Notes: generated by a model not told the origin, from the letters alone. A stretch of 64,000 nucleotides of DNA from Meira nashicola (GCA_001600355.1 BCJU01000001.1:3865178-3929177); one strand, 5' to 3'; shown: positions 29,628-40,014, numbered from the stretch's first letter. Program-made: numbers and translations.

Positions 29628-30446
29628 TTAATCTTTCGATGATCTCTTTCGCTTTTTGCTCTCCTTCTCCGCTTCGTATTCTTTCTTTTGTTTCATCTCT
29701 TTCTTTGCCTCCTTATGCTTACGCTTTTCTTCCTTCCTTCGACGTTTCTCAGCACTATCTTCGTTCTCTGATGAGCCAATCTTTTCCTGGCTAAAAGCTT
29801 TAGCAGCAGCCTTCTCTTCCCTCTTTCGTTTCTTTTTGGCATCTTTTTCCTCCTTTGATTTCTCGTCTTTTGTATTCAGAGAATGTTTGAGGAGTTTCTT
29901 TGCTAGCTTCTTCTCTTCTTTTCGTTTAGCTTTCCCTAGATCCTTCTCAGAGATTGCCTCTTTTTCGCTTTGACCATTGATCAAAGTTGATTGTTCTACA
30001 AGTTTTGCTTTCGCTGCAATACGTTCTCGATCTTGTTCGGCTAAAGTCTTTTCAAGATCTTTCACTTGTTTCTCATACGCTTCGTTTGGCCTTCCACGTA
30101 CGAATCCACTCATTAATAACCTTCTTGCGTGTTCTCGTTTTGCCAAAGATGCCAAAGAGAGTGAAGAGGACGCATTTGTTGATTTGATGATAATTGAACC
30201 ATCTTCGGTTGAAATTGTCTCTTTTGGCGTGTCAGAAGGTGAACTTTGTAGTTTCTTGGCACCTGCTTCAAATAAACAATCCCACCATTCTACTGCTCTA
30301 TCTCTTTCTTTTCCTACTCCTTTCAAATTTCGCTTCATCGGTAAGGCTAAAGGCTTCTTAAGCCCTCTTCCACTCTCACCGTCTAAAGGTACACCTTTAC
30401 CCCGCCAACCATGTCGCTCCAAATACGTCGTAGCGTTGAGTGGCAT
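29628..30446 (-). CDS. TMA23: Tma23-like nucleolar G-patch-related protein
   Basis: Single exon, 272 residues. The first 65 residues contain LERHGWRGKGVPLD, GRGLKKPLALPMKRNLKGVG, then RAVEWWDCLFEAGAKKL, which match Tma23/Pxr1-like proteins (yeast Tma23: GWKEG...GGLKRPI...KGLG...WWERLFDG...L). Tma23 is a nucleolar protein needed for ribosome biogenesis. The rest is a Lys/Glu/Arg-rich low-complexity tail with several KKRKREEK-type basic clusters, typical of nucleolar proteins. The strand opposite contains antisense open frames that are by-products of this biased composition. TAGTCTA (30500-30506) lies 54 bp upstream of the ATG. Confidence 0.8.
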   Translation of the reverse strand: MPLNATTYLERHGWRGKGVPLDGESGRGLKKPLALPMKRNLKGVGKERDRAVEWWDCLFEAGAKKLQSSPSDTPKETISTEDGSIIIKSTNASSSLSLASLAKREHARRLLMSGFVRGRPNEAYEKQVKDLEKTLAEQDRERIAAKAKLVEQSTLINGQSEKEAISEKDLGKAKRKEEKKLAKKLLKHSLNTKDEKSKEEKDAKKKRKREEKAAAKAFSQEKIGSSENEDSAEKRRRKEEKRKHKEAKKEMKQKKEYEAEKESKKRKRSSKD

Positions 30447-30672
30447 TCTAAACGCAAATGAGTTGGTGATGGTATCTTGAATGTATGCGGGAGTAAGAAT
30501 AGTCTATGTCAGGCAAAATATTTATAAACTTTATTTCATTAAATTTTAGAAAAAATCAAAACACGTGCTATAACACGCACGCCAATCCACCCGCCCAAAA
30601 GGTTCAACTACTCCACAAGCTGTGAATATTGTCATTACGATATGTTACAGAGTAGAATATATTGTACAAATT

Positions 30673-31524
30673 TCATTTCTGCTTCCACGCTTTGCCTATT
30701 CCATGTCTGCGTAAATCACCACCAAGTGCACCACCCATCTTTGATTTGAATTTATAAGCATCATATTTTGCATTAGCAGCAAGAAGTTTATCCTTTCGAG
30801 CTCCAATAGTTGTCGGATTGACTTCTTCATTTGCACGTTTCAATCTACAAGGACGAGAGCCAATATATTTCCCATCCATCTCTTTCCATGCTTTTAAGAA
30901 ATCATGTGGATCAGCGAAAGATACGAATCCGAAACCTCTTGCTTTATTATCTTGTTTCTTTCTAATCACTTTTGCTTTACTAAACGAAGTATACTTTTCA
31001 AACGCTTTCGTTAGCATTTCATCCGTTACATCATTTCCCAAATCACCAACGAAAAGTCTTTTATGTGTAGGATCCCATTCTAACAATGTTAAATCTTCAT
31101 AAAGGTGATTACCGGGACCTTTTCGAATTACTGTCGTTCTTGTTTCACCTTTTTTCAAATTACCTGCGATCGGATTACCTTCTGCATCTTTTGGTCCTGG
31201 AAGTACTTTTTTACGCTTTTCAGTTTGTCCGTCTGCATTAAAGCCAGTCTCGTTCGCACTTGGGTATGAGCTTCCACTTCCTGTATTGCCTCCATATGCA
31301 CTTGCTTGTTGGTATGCTTGTGCTGCATATGTGCTATCGTATCCTGTTGTAGATGGACCAGCACTTGCTGAACTACCAGCTTGTGGATAACCGTACATTC
31401 GATAATAACCATCATAATCGAAAGCCCAATTATTCGTTCCTGAATCCCAATAATAAAATTGTGCATAAGGATCTCCCGATGCATATGCACCAGATGATCC
31501 ATTATTTTGATATTCAGACGACAT
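30673..31524 (-). CDS. RRM protein, RBM42-like
   Basis: Single exon, 283 residues. The N-terminal third is Tyr/Gly/Ser-rich (FYYWDSGTNNWAFDYDGYYR), the region often aggregating or phase-separating in RNA-binding proteins. The single RRM at about residues 152-228 has RNP2 KRLFVGDLG and RNP1 KARGFGFVSF, with DVTDEMLTKAFEKYTSFSKA between them. Immediately before it is VIRKGPGNHLYEDLTLLEWD, and immediately after RPCRLKRANEEVNPTTIGAR, both hallmarks of RBM42. RBM42 associates with spliceosomal complexes and hnRNP K in animals. The strand opposite the second half has no coding support. Confidence 0.88.
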   Translation of the reverse strand: MSSEYQNNGSSGAYASGDPYAQFYYWDSGTNNWAFDYDGYYRMYGYPQAGSSASAGPSTTGYDSTYAAQAYQQASAYGGNTGSGSSYPSANETGFNADGQTEKRKKVLPGPKDAEGNPIAGNLKKGETRTTVIRKGPGNHLYEDLTLLEWDPTHKRLFVGDLGNDVTDEMLTKAFEKYTSFSKAKVIRKKQDNKARGFGFVSFADPHDFLKAWKEMDGKYIGSRPCRLKRANEEVNPTTIGARKDKLLAANAKYDAYKFKSKMGGALGGDLRRHGIGKAWKQK

Positions 31525-31693
31525 TTTGAAAAGTCAAATGATATCCATGGATGTAGGAAGAAAAGATGAACATTAAGGCCTACGCGTAAAGAAAAATTCG
31601 GCTATGCATATAGTCTAGATTACGCTCTTATTTTCGTTCGGCGCCTAATTCATCTTTTGCCTCCACGCCAATCATACATTGAAAGGAAGTTGA

Positions 31694-32189
31694 ATGACAA
31701 TCAGTAACATGGTTGACGCTGAAAAAACCAAGAGATGGGCACCAACAGAATATGACGCTCTAGCTAATAAAGAGCTACGGCATACACTGTGAGTGCATAT
31801 GAAATGTACGGCGTACTAGCTGTACATGCATGTATTAACTGTCGCTCCTCTCTTCTCTCCTGAATAGAATAATCAGCATACCTATGCCTACTCCCCTTTC
31901 AGCTCAACAGCTCTATCGGGTATTGAGCATAGATAAGGAGCTTAAACCGATTGATTCATCTATACGATATCGAATCACCGATCAAACACCCGAAATTGTT
32001 GATATCCAAATTAATTGTAGATCTATAAGACAACTACGATTAACTACGAATGCCCTAATGGATAGTATATCTTTGGTGATAGCAACTATGGAAGCTTTCA
32101 CGCCAGAATCACAACAATCAATTAAGCAAACTTCTGAGCCAATCATTGAAGCCGAATTCGAATTGAATGGAACCGGAAGGGCAGGTTAA
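31694..32189 (+). CDS. PCC1: KEOPS/EKC complex subunit Pcc1
   Basis: Two exons, 31694-31788 and 31868-32189 (phase 2 intron), 138 residues. Pcc1 (LAGE3/CTAG family) is the dimerising subunit of KEOPS, which makes the t6A modification of ANN-decoding tRNAs, and also affects telomeres and transcription. After a short N-terminal extension the core reads SIPMPTPLSAQQLYRVLSID, KELKPIDSSIRYRI, VDIQINCRSIRQLRLTTNAL and MDSISLVIATMEAF, which fits the two strands and two helices of the fold. An in-frame ATG at 31709 could also start the protein. TAGTCTA at 31611-31617 lies in the gap shared with the RBM42-like gene, 77 bp before this ATG. Confidence 0.9.
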
Positions 32190-32374
32190 ATGGACAAAGA
32201 TCTTACCGGATTACCTTCTCCCTTCTTACTCAAGTCATCATCTTGTACAAATTGTATTATTATCCTGCAAAGAATAATTTCAAACTATGAGAGCATACAA
32301 AAACCTTGTTTTTTTTTCGTTTGTAATAAGAGTATGAGATAATAACTTTTTTATTTTCTGATACGATCTCTTCT

Positions 32375-33156
32375 TTAATTTCCGTTATCCATTTCGATAT
32401 TATGTTGCTGAACACGAACGATAAAGTTGACCAAAACAGCAACGAATAAAGCAGCACAAATGAGAGGAGGACCAATAAGATCATCAAAATCACCTGCATA
32501 CTTTGTTCGAATTAAATACAATCTACGATGATAATTGAATAATCCCCAACCTAAAGTTAAAACGCTAATGAGAGCATAAACGATTGCAAAATTACGAATT
32601 GTTGAACCGTTTGGAGATGTACGTGGAATATCAGGTCCGGGTTCTTGTCCTGGTGGGAATGGTTCGCTTGGATGAGAATTAAAGAAAGAAGCGGAATTGT
32701 ACATTGCCAAACTGAAAGAACCGATCAAAAGTGAAACACGCAACCAAGAAATCCATGTGCGCTGATGAGAGGAAAGAACGAAGAATGATTGTTAGTTAGA
32801 CCGAGAAGGAAATCTTATAGCCTGCTCTTTACATCCTTACTTACCTCATTGGCAAACCAAACTTTTGCTTCTACACGAACGGGTCCACGAATCTTTTTAG
32901 GTTTAGGTACTCTTTGATTAGGTGGAAGATCCAAAACTGATCCATATGCACCACCTTGTCTTACACCTTGACTACTTCCTTCTCCATTATTTCTCAAAAG
33001 AGGATCATTTTCTCCTGCACCTTCTTCTTCTAAAATTGGTTGTTCTTTCCATCCAAAAGCTTGTTGTAATGCAACGACTGATCTACGATATGCTAATCGT
33101 AATGAACCTTGTTCGCGTGCAGGTGCTAATTGATTAGCAGCATTAGATTGTGACAT
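32375..33156 (-). CDS. Vtc1-like DUF202 membrane protein
   Basis: Two exons, 33156-32845 and 32761-32375 (83-nt intron, the longest here), 232 residues. The DUF202 core begins RVPKPKKIRGPVRVEAKVWF, continues ANERTWISWLRVSLLIGSFS across the junction and has three hydrophobic segments (about residues 107-122, 146-166 and 186-205). In Vtc1 this domain forms the membrane channel of the vacuolar transporter chaperone that makes polyphosphate. The Ala-Asn-Glu-Arg-Thr-(F/W)-hydrophobic-Ser-Trp motif is diagnostic. The N-terminal 90 residues are an extension with an acidic LL-type sequence (EEEGAGENDPLLRNNGEG), absent from yeast Vtc1 (129 residues). No SPX or VTC catalytic domain gene is nearby. Confidence 0.82.
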
Positions 33157-33790
33157 CTTCCACCTTGATCACGAGGGGTGGTGTTTTCTTTTGTTATGCG
33201 ACCAGGATAAGAAAGGATGGAAGATGGATAACGTCCTAGATGAATTCTTTCCTTCGCTCCCCCTTCCCCTCTTCTACTGGCGCTTGCCCAGAGTGAATTC
33301 TACACTCCCGTTTCTGCCCTTTAAGCCAAATCCGTGTAAAAAGTGCTAAAACGCAGATGTAGACTATTACACTAAAATACGTGCATTAACGTGCGTCGAA
33401 GCAGTGAAAGATTACAGGCATCGTCGCGCTGCTTTCAGTTCAGATGCATGAGTATTCAAATTGATAAATTACTGCGCCAGAGTGCCTAACCGATGCATCA
33501 TTCAATTCTGTCCACGTTTTCTAGTGCATCGGCGATGATTTTTGTTCCTCTTTCCCATAGTCAATAATCTTTATCATTCTCTTACTAGAAAGATATAAGT
33601 ACTCTTATATGATTGCTATATATATCATAGTGAAATAGAATTAAGACTCATTTAAAGGTAATTGCATACTCTTGATGAGAATGAGTGCAAGGCTGTTCCG
33701 CCATATTGACTTATTTTTCATTCATCACTATAAAAAGTTGTTCTTTAACCATGTCAATAATGTGGGATCAAGAAATATATATATAAGATA
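33157..33790. other. Intergenic region upstream of the Vtc1-like gene and 3' of the hydrolase gene
   Basis: 634 bp. TAGACTA lies at 33360-33366, about 205 bp upstream of the Vtc1-like ATG. The end near 33600-33790 is very AT-rich (ATATATATC-type runs) and is the 3' region of the secreted hydrolase gene. No gene supported. Confidence 0.4.
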
Positions 33791-34912
33791 TCACGGAGTA
33801 GATGGACCTGCTCCTGCAGGTAAAGATTGTCCAAGAATAGCAGCTTTACCGCATTGTGAAGAAAACATAGCAGGAGCATCATGACCTATACCTGCAACTG
33901 TACAAGCTTTATGATTAAATGGACCAAAACCAATCTTTTTAGCACCTGAAGCAATTAATTGTTTAAAGCCAGGATATTTTGAAACGTCTGCTTTTGTTCC
34001 AGCAAGAATATTAATATAAGCCCAATAAGCATAATTACGATCCCTTCTTGCACTTCCACCTTGAGCTACAGATTGACAAGTTTGTGTTCCGCTTGTTGAT
34101 GTATCTTGATCACCTGTTAAATGAATCACATCTCGTTGAGCCCATTGACTAAAAAGGATTGATGGAGGTTTAGTACGTGAACTAACATATTTATTAAATG
34201 AACCAGTCCATTGATAAGGCCATGAAAATCCAGCCGGACAATCTTTTATAGTAGTACTTGTTGGCCTTGAATTATCGAAATAACCTTGATTTGCCGCATT
34301 TGCAATAATATAACGCATTTGTTTAGGTGTATTTGTGTTTATAGTTGAAAAACGAGAAATAAAATTTCCACCACCAGAATGACCAACGAGAACAATCTTT
34401 TTAAGATTTGGAAATTTAGCAGGATTAAAAGTATAATAATTTATAGTTGCATCATATTGTGAATAAGAAGAACAACTTGCACCCGTTGCATCATCATTTC
34501 CGATTGCCCAACTATCAATTCCGGGTGTATAACCTAAATTTATATCTTTACGCCAAAAAGATGATTTACCATCTGTTGTTAAAAAGCCAGGTGAAACGAT
34601 TGGTGCATTATCAGCTACAACACCAAAAAGGGCACTAAAGAATGTATCAAAATCATTCAATGCTCCATGTTGAACGATATAAGCAGTAGATGATTTACTT
34701 CCTTTTAAAAAGCATTCATTAACCATTACTGGATTAGAAAGTTTTGAATTCGGACAAGGTGGCCATTCGATTAATGTACCTCCACTCGGTGATGCTGGTA
34801 AAGTTTTATCAGTTGGTATTGTCCAAGGTGTGTAACCAACCGGAGGACTATATTTGGCTGAAGTGAGTGAGCAAATTGAAAAAATGAGTAAGATGACCAA
34901 GAAGTTGTTCAT
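33791..34912 (-). CDS. Secreted alpha/beta-hydrolase-fold protein
   Basis: Single exon, 373 residues. A clear signal peptide (MNNFLVILLIFSICSLTSA) is followed by the mature start KYSPP. The nucleophile elbow KKIVLVGHSGGGNFISR (Ser near residue 178) has the G-x-S-x-G form. Further on IHLTGDQDTS offers the acid and VAGIGHDAPAM the histidine, in the right order for an alpha/beta-hydrolase. The early part has an HGALNDFDTFFSALF segment, the oxyanion-loop region, and an aromatic stretch. At least seven cysteines suggest disulfides. I recognise the fold but not a substrate; fungal proteins of this kind are usually annotated only as hypothetical hydrolases. The neighbouring region is AT-rich. Confidence 0.7.
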   Translation of the reverse strand: MNNFLVILLIFSICSLTSAKYSPPVGYTPWTIPTDKTLPASPSGGTLIEWPPCPNSKLSNPVMVNECFLKGSKSSTAYIVQHGALNDFDTFFSALFGVVADNAPIVSPGFLTTDGKSSFWRKDINLGYTPGIDSWAIGNDDATGASCSSYSQYDATINYYTFNPAKFPNLKKIVLVGHSGGGNFISRFSTINTNTPKQMRYIIANAANQGYFDNSRPTSTTIKDCPAGFSWPYQWTGSFNKYVSSRTKPPSILFSQWAQRDVIHLTGDQDTSTSGTQTCQSVAQGGSARRDRNYAYWAYINILAGTKADVSKYPGFKQLIASGAKKIGFGPFNHKACTVAGIGHDAPAMFSSQCGKAAILGQSLPAGAGPSTP

Positions 34913-35372
34913 CTTTGAATATTGTTTGGGTGATTGTAAGAGGCAGAAAATTCTATAGTATTCACCCCTTCATGTTGATTTAATATACTCCTCTTCAAAT
35001 TAACAAATAATATTTTTGAAATGATATTAAGGAGCGGTTAACTATTTCTGCAAAGAATTTTAAACACGGGCGCCGTGAATGAATCCCATATAAGATAAGG
35101 TACAATCAAATCATATATCATTTCGTCGAATTCGGTGCCGATGATAACCAATCGACTTATTCATATCATAAGATCCAGTTTTGTTGTGTATAAGTTAAGG
35201 TACAGGAGAATAAGCGAAACTGCCTCAAAGTTGACACAAATACCAATTTTAGACTCCCCGCGCTCCAATTTTTGACGCGCGGGCCACCACCCGCCAACAA
35301 TCAAAGTTGCCAACCAGCACTTTCTTCTCTATGTAATCTTCCGTTCCTCCATTCACATACCCGGCCCCCGTC
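34913..35372. other. Divergent intergenic region, secreted hydrolase / EMC2
   Basis: 460 bp between opposing ATGs. Contains AT-rich blocks (34975-35040), GGGCGCCG (35068-35075) and a GC-rich piece reading CCCGCGCTCC...GACGCGCGGGCC (35258-35284) shortly before EMC2. No gene supported. Confidence 0.4.
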
Positions 35373-36447
35373 ATGACTACTTCATCTTCCTCCTCCTCCT
35401 CCAAAAAGGTCAATATAGATGATGCTATCGATTGGCTTGCAGTTCAAAGAAAGTATCCCGATAGACAATCAGCAAAAGTGGTAGAATACGGAGAATTAGT
35501 GATCGAGAGCAGTAATATTGCTAATAAATTAGGCGATGAACAATGGTCTTTTTTGGAACAAGTAGCTCTTGCATCTCTCGATGTGGGAAATTTGGATTTA
35601 GCAGGACTTTGTATTGCTAGATTGGATACACGCTTTCCTGATTCAGCTCGTGCTGCAGCATTGCAAGGTATGTTACTTGAAGCAAGAGGAGAGTATGAAA
35701 AAGCTTTCAACTTATACGATATGCTACTAAGCAAAGATGAATCAAATCAGGTATGTTTTAGGTGAATATACTCATCAGATCGCATGCTGATCCTTCTCCC
35801 ACATCTCCCTCTCTCAGATCATCGTAAAAAGACTCGTGTCTGTATTGAAATGTATGGAACAAAAGGACGGTATTTCTGGACCAGCAGCAGCAATTCAATC
35901 TTTGAACAAATATTTAGATACATACTACAACGATGCAGAAGCATGGCAAGAATTAGCTTCTTTGTATCTATCGCAGAACTTGTATTCACAAGCAGCATTT
36001 GCACTAGAAGAATTGATCCTCTTGGCACCCTCTAACACGTTTTTCGTTTTGCAATATGCTGAAGTTTTAGCTACAATGGACGATCTTCCTTTGGCATACA
36101 AGCAGTATCTCAGAGTTCTAGAAATGTGCGGAACGGAGGCGCTCGAAGTGGATTCGCAACATCCTAATCGACAAGGACCTTGGGCTCGTGCTCTTTGGGG
36201 CTTGAAATCCGTCACGACAAAATTGATCCAAAGACAGAGACAGACGATCAGTTCAACACAAAAAGGTGCAGCAGGTAAAGGATCAAATAATGCCAAATCG
36301 ACAACCTCTATCGGCGATGAAAAGGTGGAAAAAGTAGAAGCGGTCGATGCAATGGTCACAGATCTATTACTGAACAAAGCTTATGCTGGTGCCAATCCTG
36401 GTCTCAAAGCAACAAGAGATGCCGCCCGTAAAGTTTTGTCAGCTTAG
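35373..36447 (+). CDS. EMC2: ER membrane protein complex subunit 2
   Basis: Two exons, 35373-35750 and 35818-36447 (phase 0, GTATGT), 335 residues against 297 in human EMC2. EMC2 is the cytosolic TPR scaffold of the EMC insertase that places tail-anchored and multipass proteins in the ER membrane. After a Ser-run start, the helical repeats are visible: EQVALASLDVGNLDLAGLCI, RAAALQGMLLEARGEYEKAF, then SVLKCMEQKDGISGPAAAIQ, SLNKYLDTYYNDAEAWQELA, SLYLSQNLYSQAAFALEELI and APSNTFFVLQYAEVLATMDD. That last set is typical of EMC2. A Lys/Gly/Ser linker (about residues 275-300) precedes the C-terminal helix. Its stop codon lies 4 bp inside an unspliced reading of the APRT frame on the other strand. Confidence 0.92.
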
Positions 36448-36582
36448 AATTGTCCAATGTGAAATAATGATAGACTTGAATGTTCTGGAACAGATCTATT
36501 AAGATGCATGGTAGTACAAAAGTGGTTGTATATGTGTTGAACATGGCAGAGTGAAATGATTGAGGAGGGCGAAATAAGCAAT

Positions 36583-37247
36583 TTAAAGTTCAATGTCCAC
36601 CAGGCTATTAGAGGAAGGAGAGGAAGGGCAGTCAGTAAATTATGTCTTTCTTTCTTCACCTCTTGATCATTCACTAACCTGTATGCTGGTGCATCGAGCT
36701 TAGCGGCACCGTTCAAGTTGGAACCTCCTACGATGAACAAATATTCCAAAGTTTTTGCACCTAATTGTTGAACCAATTCACCTGCTGCTTTTGCTGAACC
36801 GCCAGTTGCAATAAGATCGTCAACTACGATAACATTTGCACCTTTTGCGATAGAATCAGATTGAATTTCAAAAACGTCTTCTCCGTATTCTTTTGCATAA
36901 GAAGCTTTTGCGCATTTACCGGGTAATTTACCTGATTTACGTACAGGAACGAAAGCAGCACCTAAACGTGAAGCTATAATTGGACCGATTAAAAATCCTC
37001 TTGCATCTAAACCAACAACTGCATCAATCTTTTTACCTTTTGCTAAAGTTGGAATTGTAACGTTGAAAATATGAGAAATAAAATGAGTTATGAGTAATTC
37101 AAACGTGAGAGGATCACGAAGAGCAGGAAAAACATCACAAAAATAAATTCCTTTTTTAGGAAAATCTTGATGAAATGCAAATTTTGATTTTAATAATGCA
37201 ATATCAGCTGCATCTTTATCGGCTGTTGTATAGTTGGCTGCAGACAT
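36583..37247 (-). CDS. APT1: Adenine phosphoribosyltransferase
   Basis: Two exons on the minus strand, 37247-36679 and 36604-36583, 196 residues. APRT converts adenine and PRPP to AMP, a purine salvage step in the cytosol. Motifs: FPKKGIYFCDVFPALRDP, VVGLDARGFLIGPIIASRLG, AAFVPVRKSGKLPG, and the PRPP-binding NVIVVDDLIATGGSA, then LIVGG-like YLFIVGGSNLNG. If the intron is removed, the protein ends APAYSLVDIEL, close to the family's SLV ending. If it is left in, the frame runs on to 36444 with an unrelated 79-residue tail, which overlaps the EMC2 stop. The 22-nt terminal exon is the shortest coding exon in the window. Start ATG 37247 precedes SAANYTTADKD. Confidence 0.93.
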
Positions 37248-37731
37248 CTTGTGTTGAGAGGAAAGACTTGGTGGTGGTTACGATGATGATAGCTAAGATC
37301 AAATTTTGGATCTATTGGGAAGAACGTGCACAGTCTTTATCTATTGTCAGAATTTTAGCTTTTCATGTATACCAAAATTTACATGTACGCCATAGACTAG
37401 TCTAGAGAAATAGAGTTGAAATGAATGTCGCAATTCATGAGCCATTTGCACGTGCATAAGAAGCCATTTAATTTTTTTAAAAAAAGAAATCCTAAAAGCA
37501 TAAGAAATGCACGATTTGGTACGCATTTGACGTGTTTGAATTTAGCGCGGCGCCTAATAGTCTGCTAGGAAGATGATACGAATAACCAAAAATTTGGATA
37601 ACGAAAACATTCTAGATTGCATTCAACTATCATCATCCTCAAGCAAGATTTGAGAGATTAATTCTCTGTGGGAAAAAGAAGTTGGTTAGGAAGTTATTGT
37701 CACATTCATTGTGACTGTCACACTGACCAAA
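37248..37731. other. Divergent intergenic region, APRT / Trf4-like
   Basis: 484 bp between opposing ATGs. It carries an overlapping pair, TAGACTA (37393-37399) and TAGTCTA (37398-37404), making a near-palindromic ATAGACTAGTCTAGA, plus GCGCGGCGCC (37543-37552) and a TTTTTTTAAAAAAAG run (37472-37486). No gene supported. Confidence 0.4.
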
Positions 37732-40014
37732 ATGTCAGCTGAGGCAAGCTCGAGCAAGAATGTAGGTCCAGCAGGTGGAGTAGGGAATTCAAACGTAAAC
37801 GGTGCTGGTCCTTCGAGCTTTGCAACAGCACAGGATTATATCCCTTTTGACTTTGGGGAAGAAGAAGAGGTAGAGGAACAGCAAGATGCAACAGAAACGC
37901 TCAACGGAAAAGATGAAAAGGGCAAAAGGAAAAGTGAGAAAGAGAAATCGAAAAAAGAAAAGAAGAAGTCTAAGTCAAGCAAAGAATCTTCTTCTGCAGA
38001 TCGAAAAGAAGATAAAGCATCTAATCGTGAAGATAAAAAATCCAAAGAGAGTGGAAGGAAGCGAAAGAGAGAAGCAGAGAAACCTGAATCGTCAAAATCT
38101 TCGAATCAACGCAAAAAGGAAAAACGACAAACGATTTCCGGAACGCCCTGGTCGGTAGATGTAGATTTCGATCGCTGTTTGAACGCAGCAGAAGCGTTAC
38201 ATAACGAGCTAATCGCATTCGCTGATTGGATATCTCCCACAGAGCGAGAACACGAATGTCGCAGATTGGTCGTTCAGCTCATTCGGCGTGCTATAGTACG
38301 AGAATGGCCAGATGCACATTTAGAAGCCTTTGGAAGTCAGAATACACAGCTATACATGCCTTCAGGAGATTTGGACTTGGTTGTTGTCTCACAAGCGATG
38401 GAAAGCCAACGAAAAGAGAATGTCTTGCGTAAAATGGCAGCTGTTTTGCGTAGACACAATTTGGCAATGGATGTTCAGGTTATCGCCAGGGCGAAAGTTC
38501 CTATTGTCAAATTCGTTTGTGTACATGGCAAGCTCAAAGTGGATATCAGTATCAATCAAACGAATGGTATTGAAGCTGCCAATTATATTAGAGGCTGGTT
38601 GGATCGTCTGCCTTCTATACGACCGCTTATCATGGCTGTAAAGTTGCTTTTGGTTCAACGTGGTTTGAGTGAGGTATTTTCTGGGGGCTTGGGGAGCTAC
38701 AGCGTGATTTGTTTGGTGATCAATCATTTACAGATGCATCCGAAGATCCAACGTGGCGAATTGGATCCGGCGTTGAATCTTGGAATCCTCTTTTTGGAAT
38801 TTTTAGAATTATATGGCAGAAATTTTGGATATGATAATGTGGGCATCTCCATTCGTGGAAGAGGACAATACTTCACAAAAGTCTCACGTGGATGGCGTGA
38901 TGATCGACGACCATTTATGCTGAGTATTGAAGATCCTCTCGATCCTTCGAATGATATCTCTAAAGGATCATACGCTATCATCTCTGTTCGTCAGGCGTTT
39001 GCAGGGGCTTACGATATCTTATCTGCAGCTTTATCGCAAAGAGCGAATGAGATCAAAAAGAGGAAAGCAGCCGAACATTGGGGAGACGGTGTAAAACCCA
39101 TTGATGAAGATGAAGAAGCAAGGGCTGCTATTTTAAACGTGGCAAGAAACCCGTCTTCTTCCTCATCCAACAAAGATCCCGAAAGTTTGTTAGGTTCAGT
39201 GATTGGTATTCCACATGAAATGTTCAAATCAAGACGAGATCTTGAACAACTTTGGCAAAGTGGAATTATGCAAAATAAATTAGGACGCAAACCTCCTGCT
39301 GCTGGATCTCCCGAACCATCCGATCTTTCTCGTAAGGGTACGCCAGGAGTGAGTGAATCGTCAAAATCAAACAATTACAGCAAAAAAGAGGCAAATGCAA
39401 ACGTAAAGAAGAATGGTGGCTCGAGAAGCGATCCTGTAATTGTTGAAGATAATTCTGTCGATAACAATCTTAAGCGAAGCAATGGTTATCAATCCGATTC
39501 GAATGATTCTGTTTTAATGATGGATGAAGAAGAGTTAGCTGCATCACAAGGTTATCAATTCTCTAGTGGTCATCGTAACGATGCAGATTACGAAAGTGAG
39601 AACAACAAGGAAAACGCTGAAGTAGGTGAAGAGCCTGAATCCCGTTACACAGAGACCGCTACCAAAAGAGGAAAGCAGGCAGATGGTTTATTGGGTCGTC
39701 GCTCACGCTTAGATGCGTTCGCAGAGCAAGCTCCTCGTCGTTTCGTGAACGATGACGAAGATTCCGATGGTTCCAGTGATCATGAAGAAGGAGAAATATT
39801 GAATGAAAAGCCATCCTCTTCTAAACGTGCTAGAACGGATGCACATCGAAGATCTGGCAGTGCCGAAGAACGTCGAAAGCGAAAGGATGAGTATTGGGCT
39901 GGAAAAGGCAACGCTGTTGGCACAGGAGCATTGTCACCCGATGACGAACATGCTAGCGATCCTGAAAACCAAGACGAAGAAGAAGAAGACGTTCTTTTGA
40001 ACGTTTACGATTGA
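37732..40014 (+). CDS. Trf4/5-type non-canonical poly(A) polymerase
   Basis: Single exon from ATG 37732 (MSAEASSSK), 760 residues. These nucleotidyltransferases, with Air RNA-binding proteins and Mtr4, form TRAMP, which marks nuclear RNAs for exosome decay. The catalytic core starts GTPWSVDVDFDRCLNAAEAL; the pol-beta motif is AFGSQNTQLYMPSGDLDLVV (Gly-Ser at about 203, Asp-Leu-Asp near 217) with the third acid in LKVDISIN. Central domain: AANYIRGWLDRLPSIRPLIM, GGLGSYSVICLVINHLQMHP and ALNLGILFLEFLELYGRNFG, the PAP-associated domain. About 120 N-terminal and 260 C-terminal residues are charged and disordered, rich in Lys/Glu/Ser with bipartite basic clusters, as in Trf5. The three catalytic acids appear intact. 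Confidence 0.92.
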   Translation: MSAEASSSKNVGPAGGVGNSNVNGAGPSSFATAQDYIPFDFGEEEEVEEQQDATETLNGKDEKGKRKSEKEKSKKEKKKSKSSKESSSADRKEDKASNREDKKSKESGRKRKREAEKPESSKSSNQRKKEKRQTISGTPWSVDVDFDRCLNAAEALHNELIAFADWISPTEREHECRRLVVQLIRRAIVREWPDAHLEAFGSQNTQLYMPSGDLDLVVVSQAMESQRKENVLRKMAAVLRRHNLAMDVQVIARAKVPIVKFVCVHGKLKVDISINQTNGIEAANYIRGWLDRLPSIRPLIMAVKLLLVQRGLSEVFSGGLGSYSVICLVINHLQMHPKIQRGELDPALNLGILFLEFLELYGRNFGYDNVGISIRGRGQYFTKVSRGWRDDRRPFMLSIEDPLDPSNDISKGSYAIISVRQAFAGAYDILSAALSQRANEIKKRKAAEHWGDGVKPIDEDEEARAAILNVARNPSSSSSNKDPESLLGSVIGIPHEMFKSRRDLEQLWQSGIMQNKLGRKPPAAGSPEPSDLSRKGTPGVSESSKSNNYSKKEANANVKKNGGSRSDPVIVEDNSVDNNLKRSNGYQSDSNDSVLMMDEEELAASQGYQFSSGHRNDADYESENNKENAEVGEEPESRYTETATKRGKQADGLLGRRSRLDAFAEQAPRRFVNDDEDSDGSSDHEEGEILNEKPSSSKRARTDAHRRSGSAEERRKRKDEYWAGKGNAVGTGALSPDDEHASDPENQDEEEEDVLLNVYD

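Noticed and set aside
29656..30480. Two long plus-strand frames rich in Ser/Phe
   Set aside because: Antisense to the Lys/Glu-rich TMA23-like gene; composition follows from the complement.
36444..37247. APRT as a single 267-residue frame
   Set aside because: The last part has no APRT similarity and an intron with good sites restores the family C terminus; the spliced model was used.
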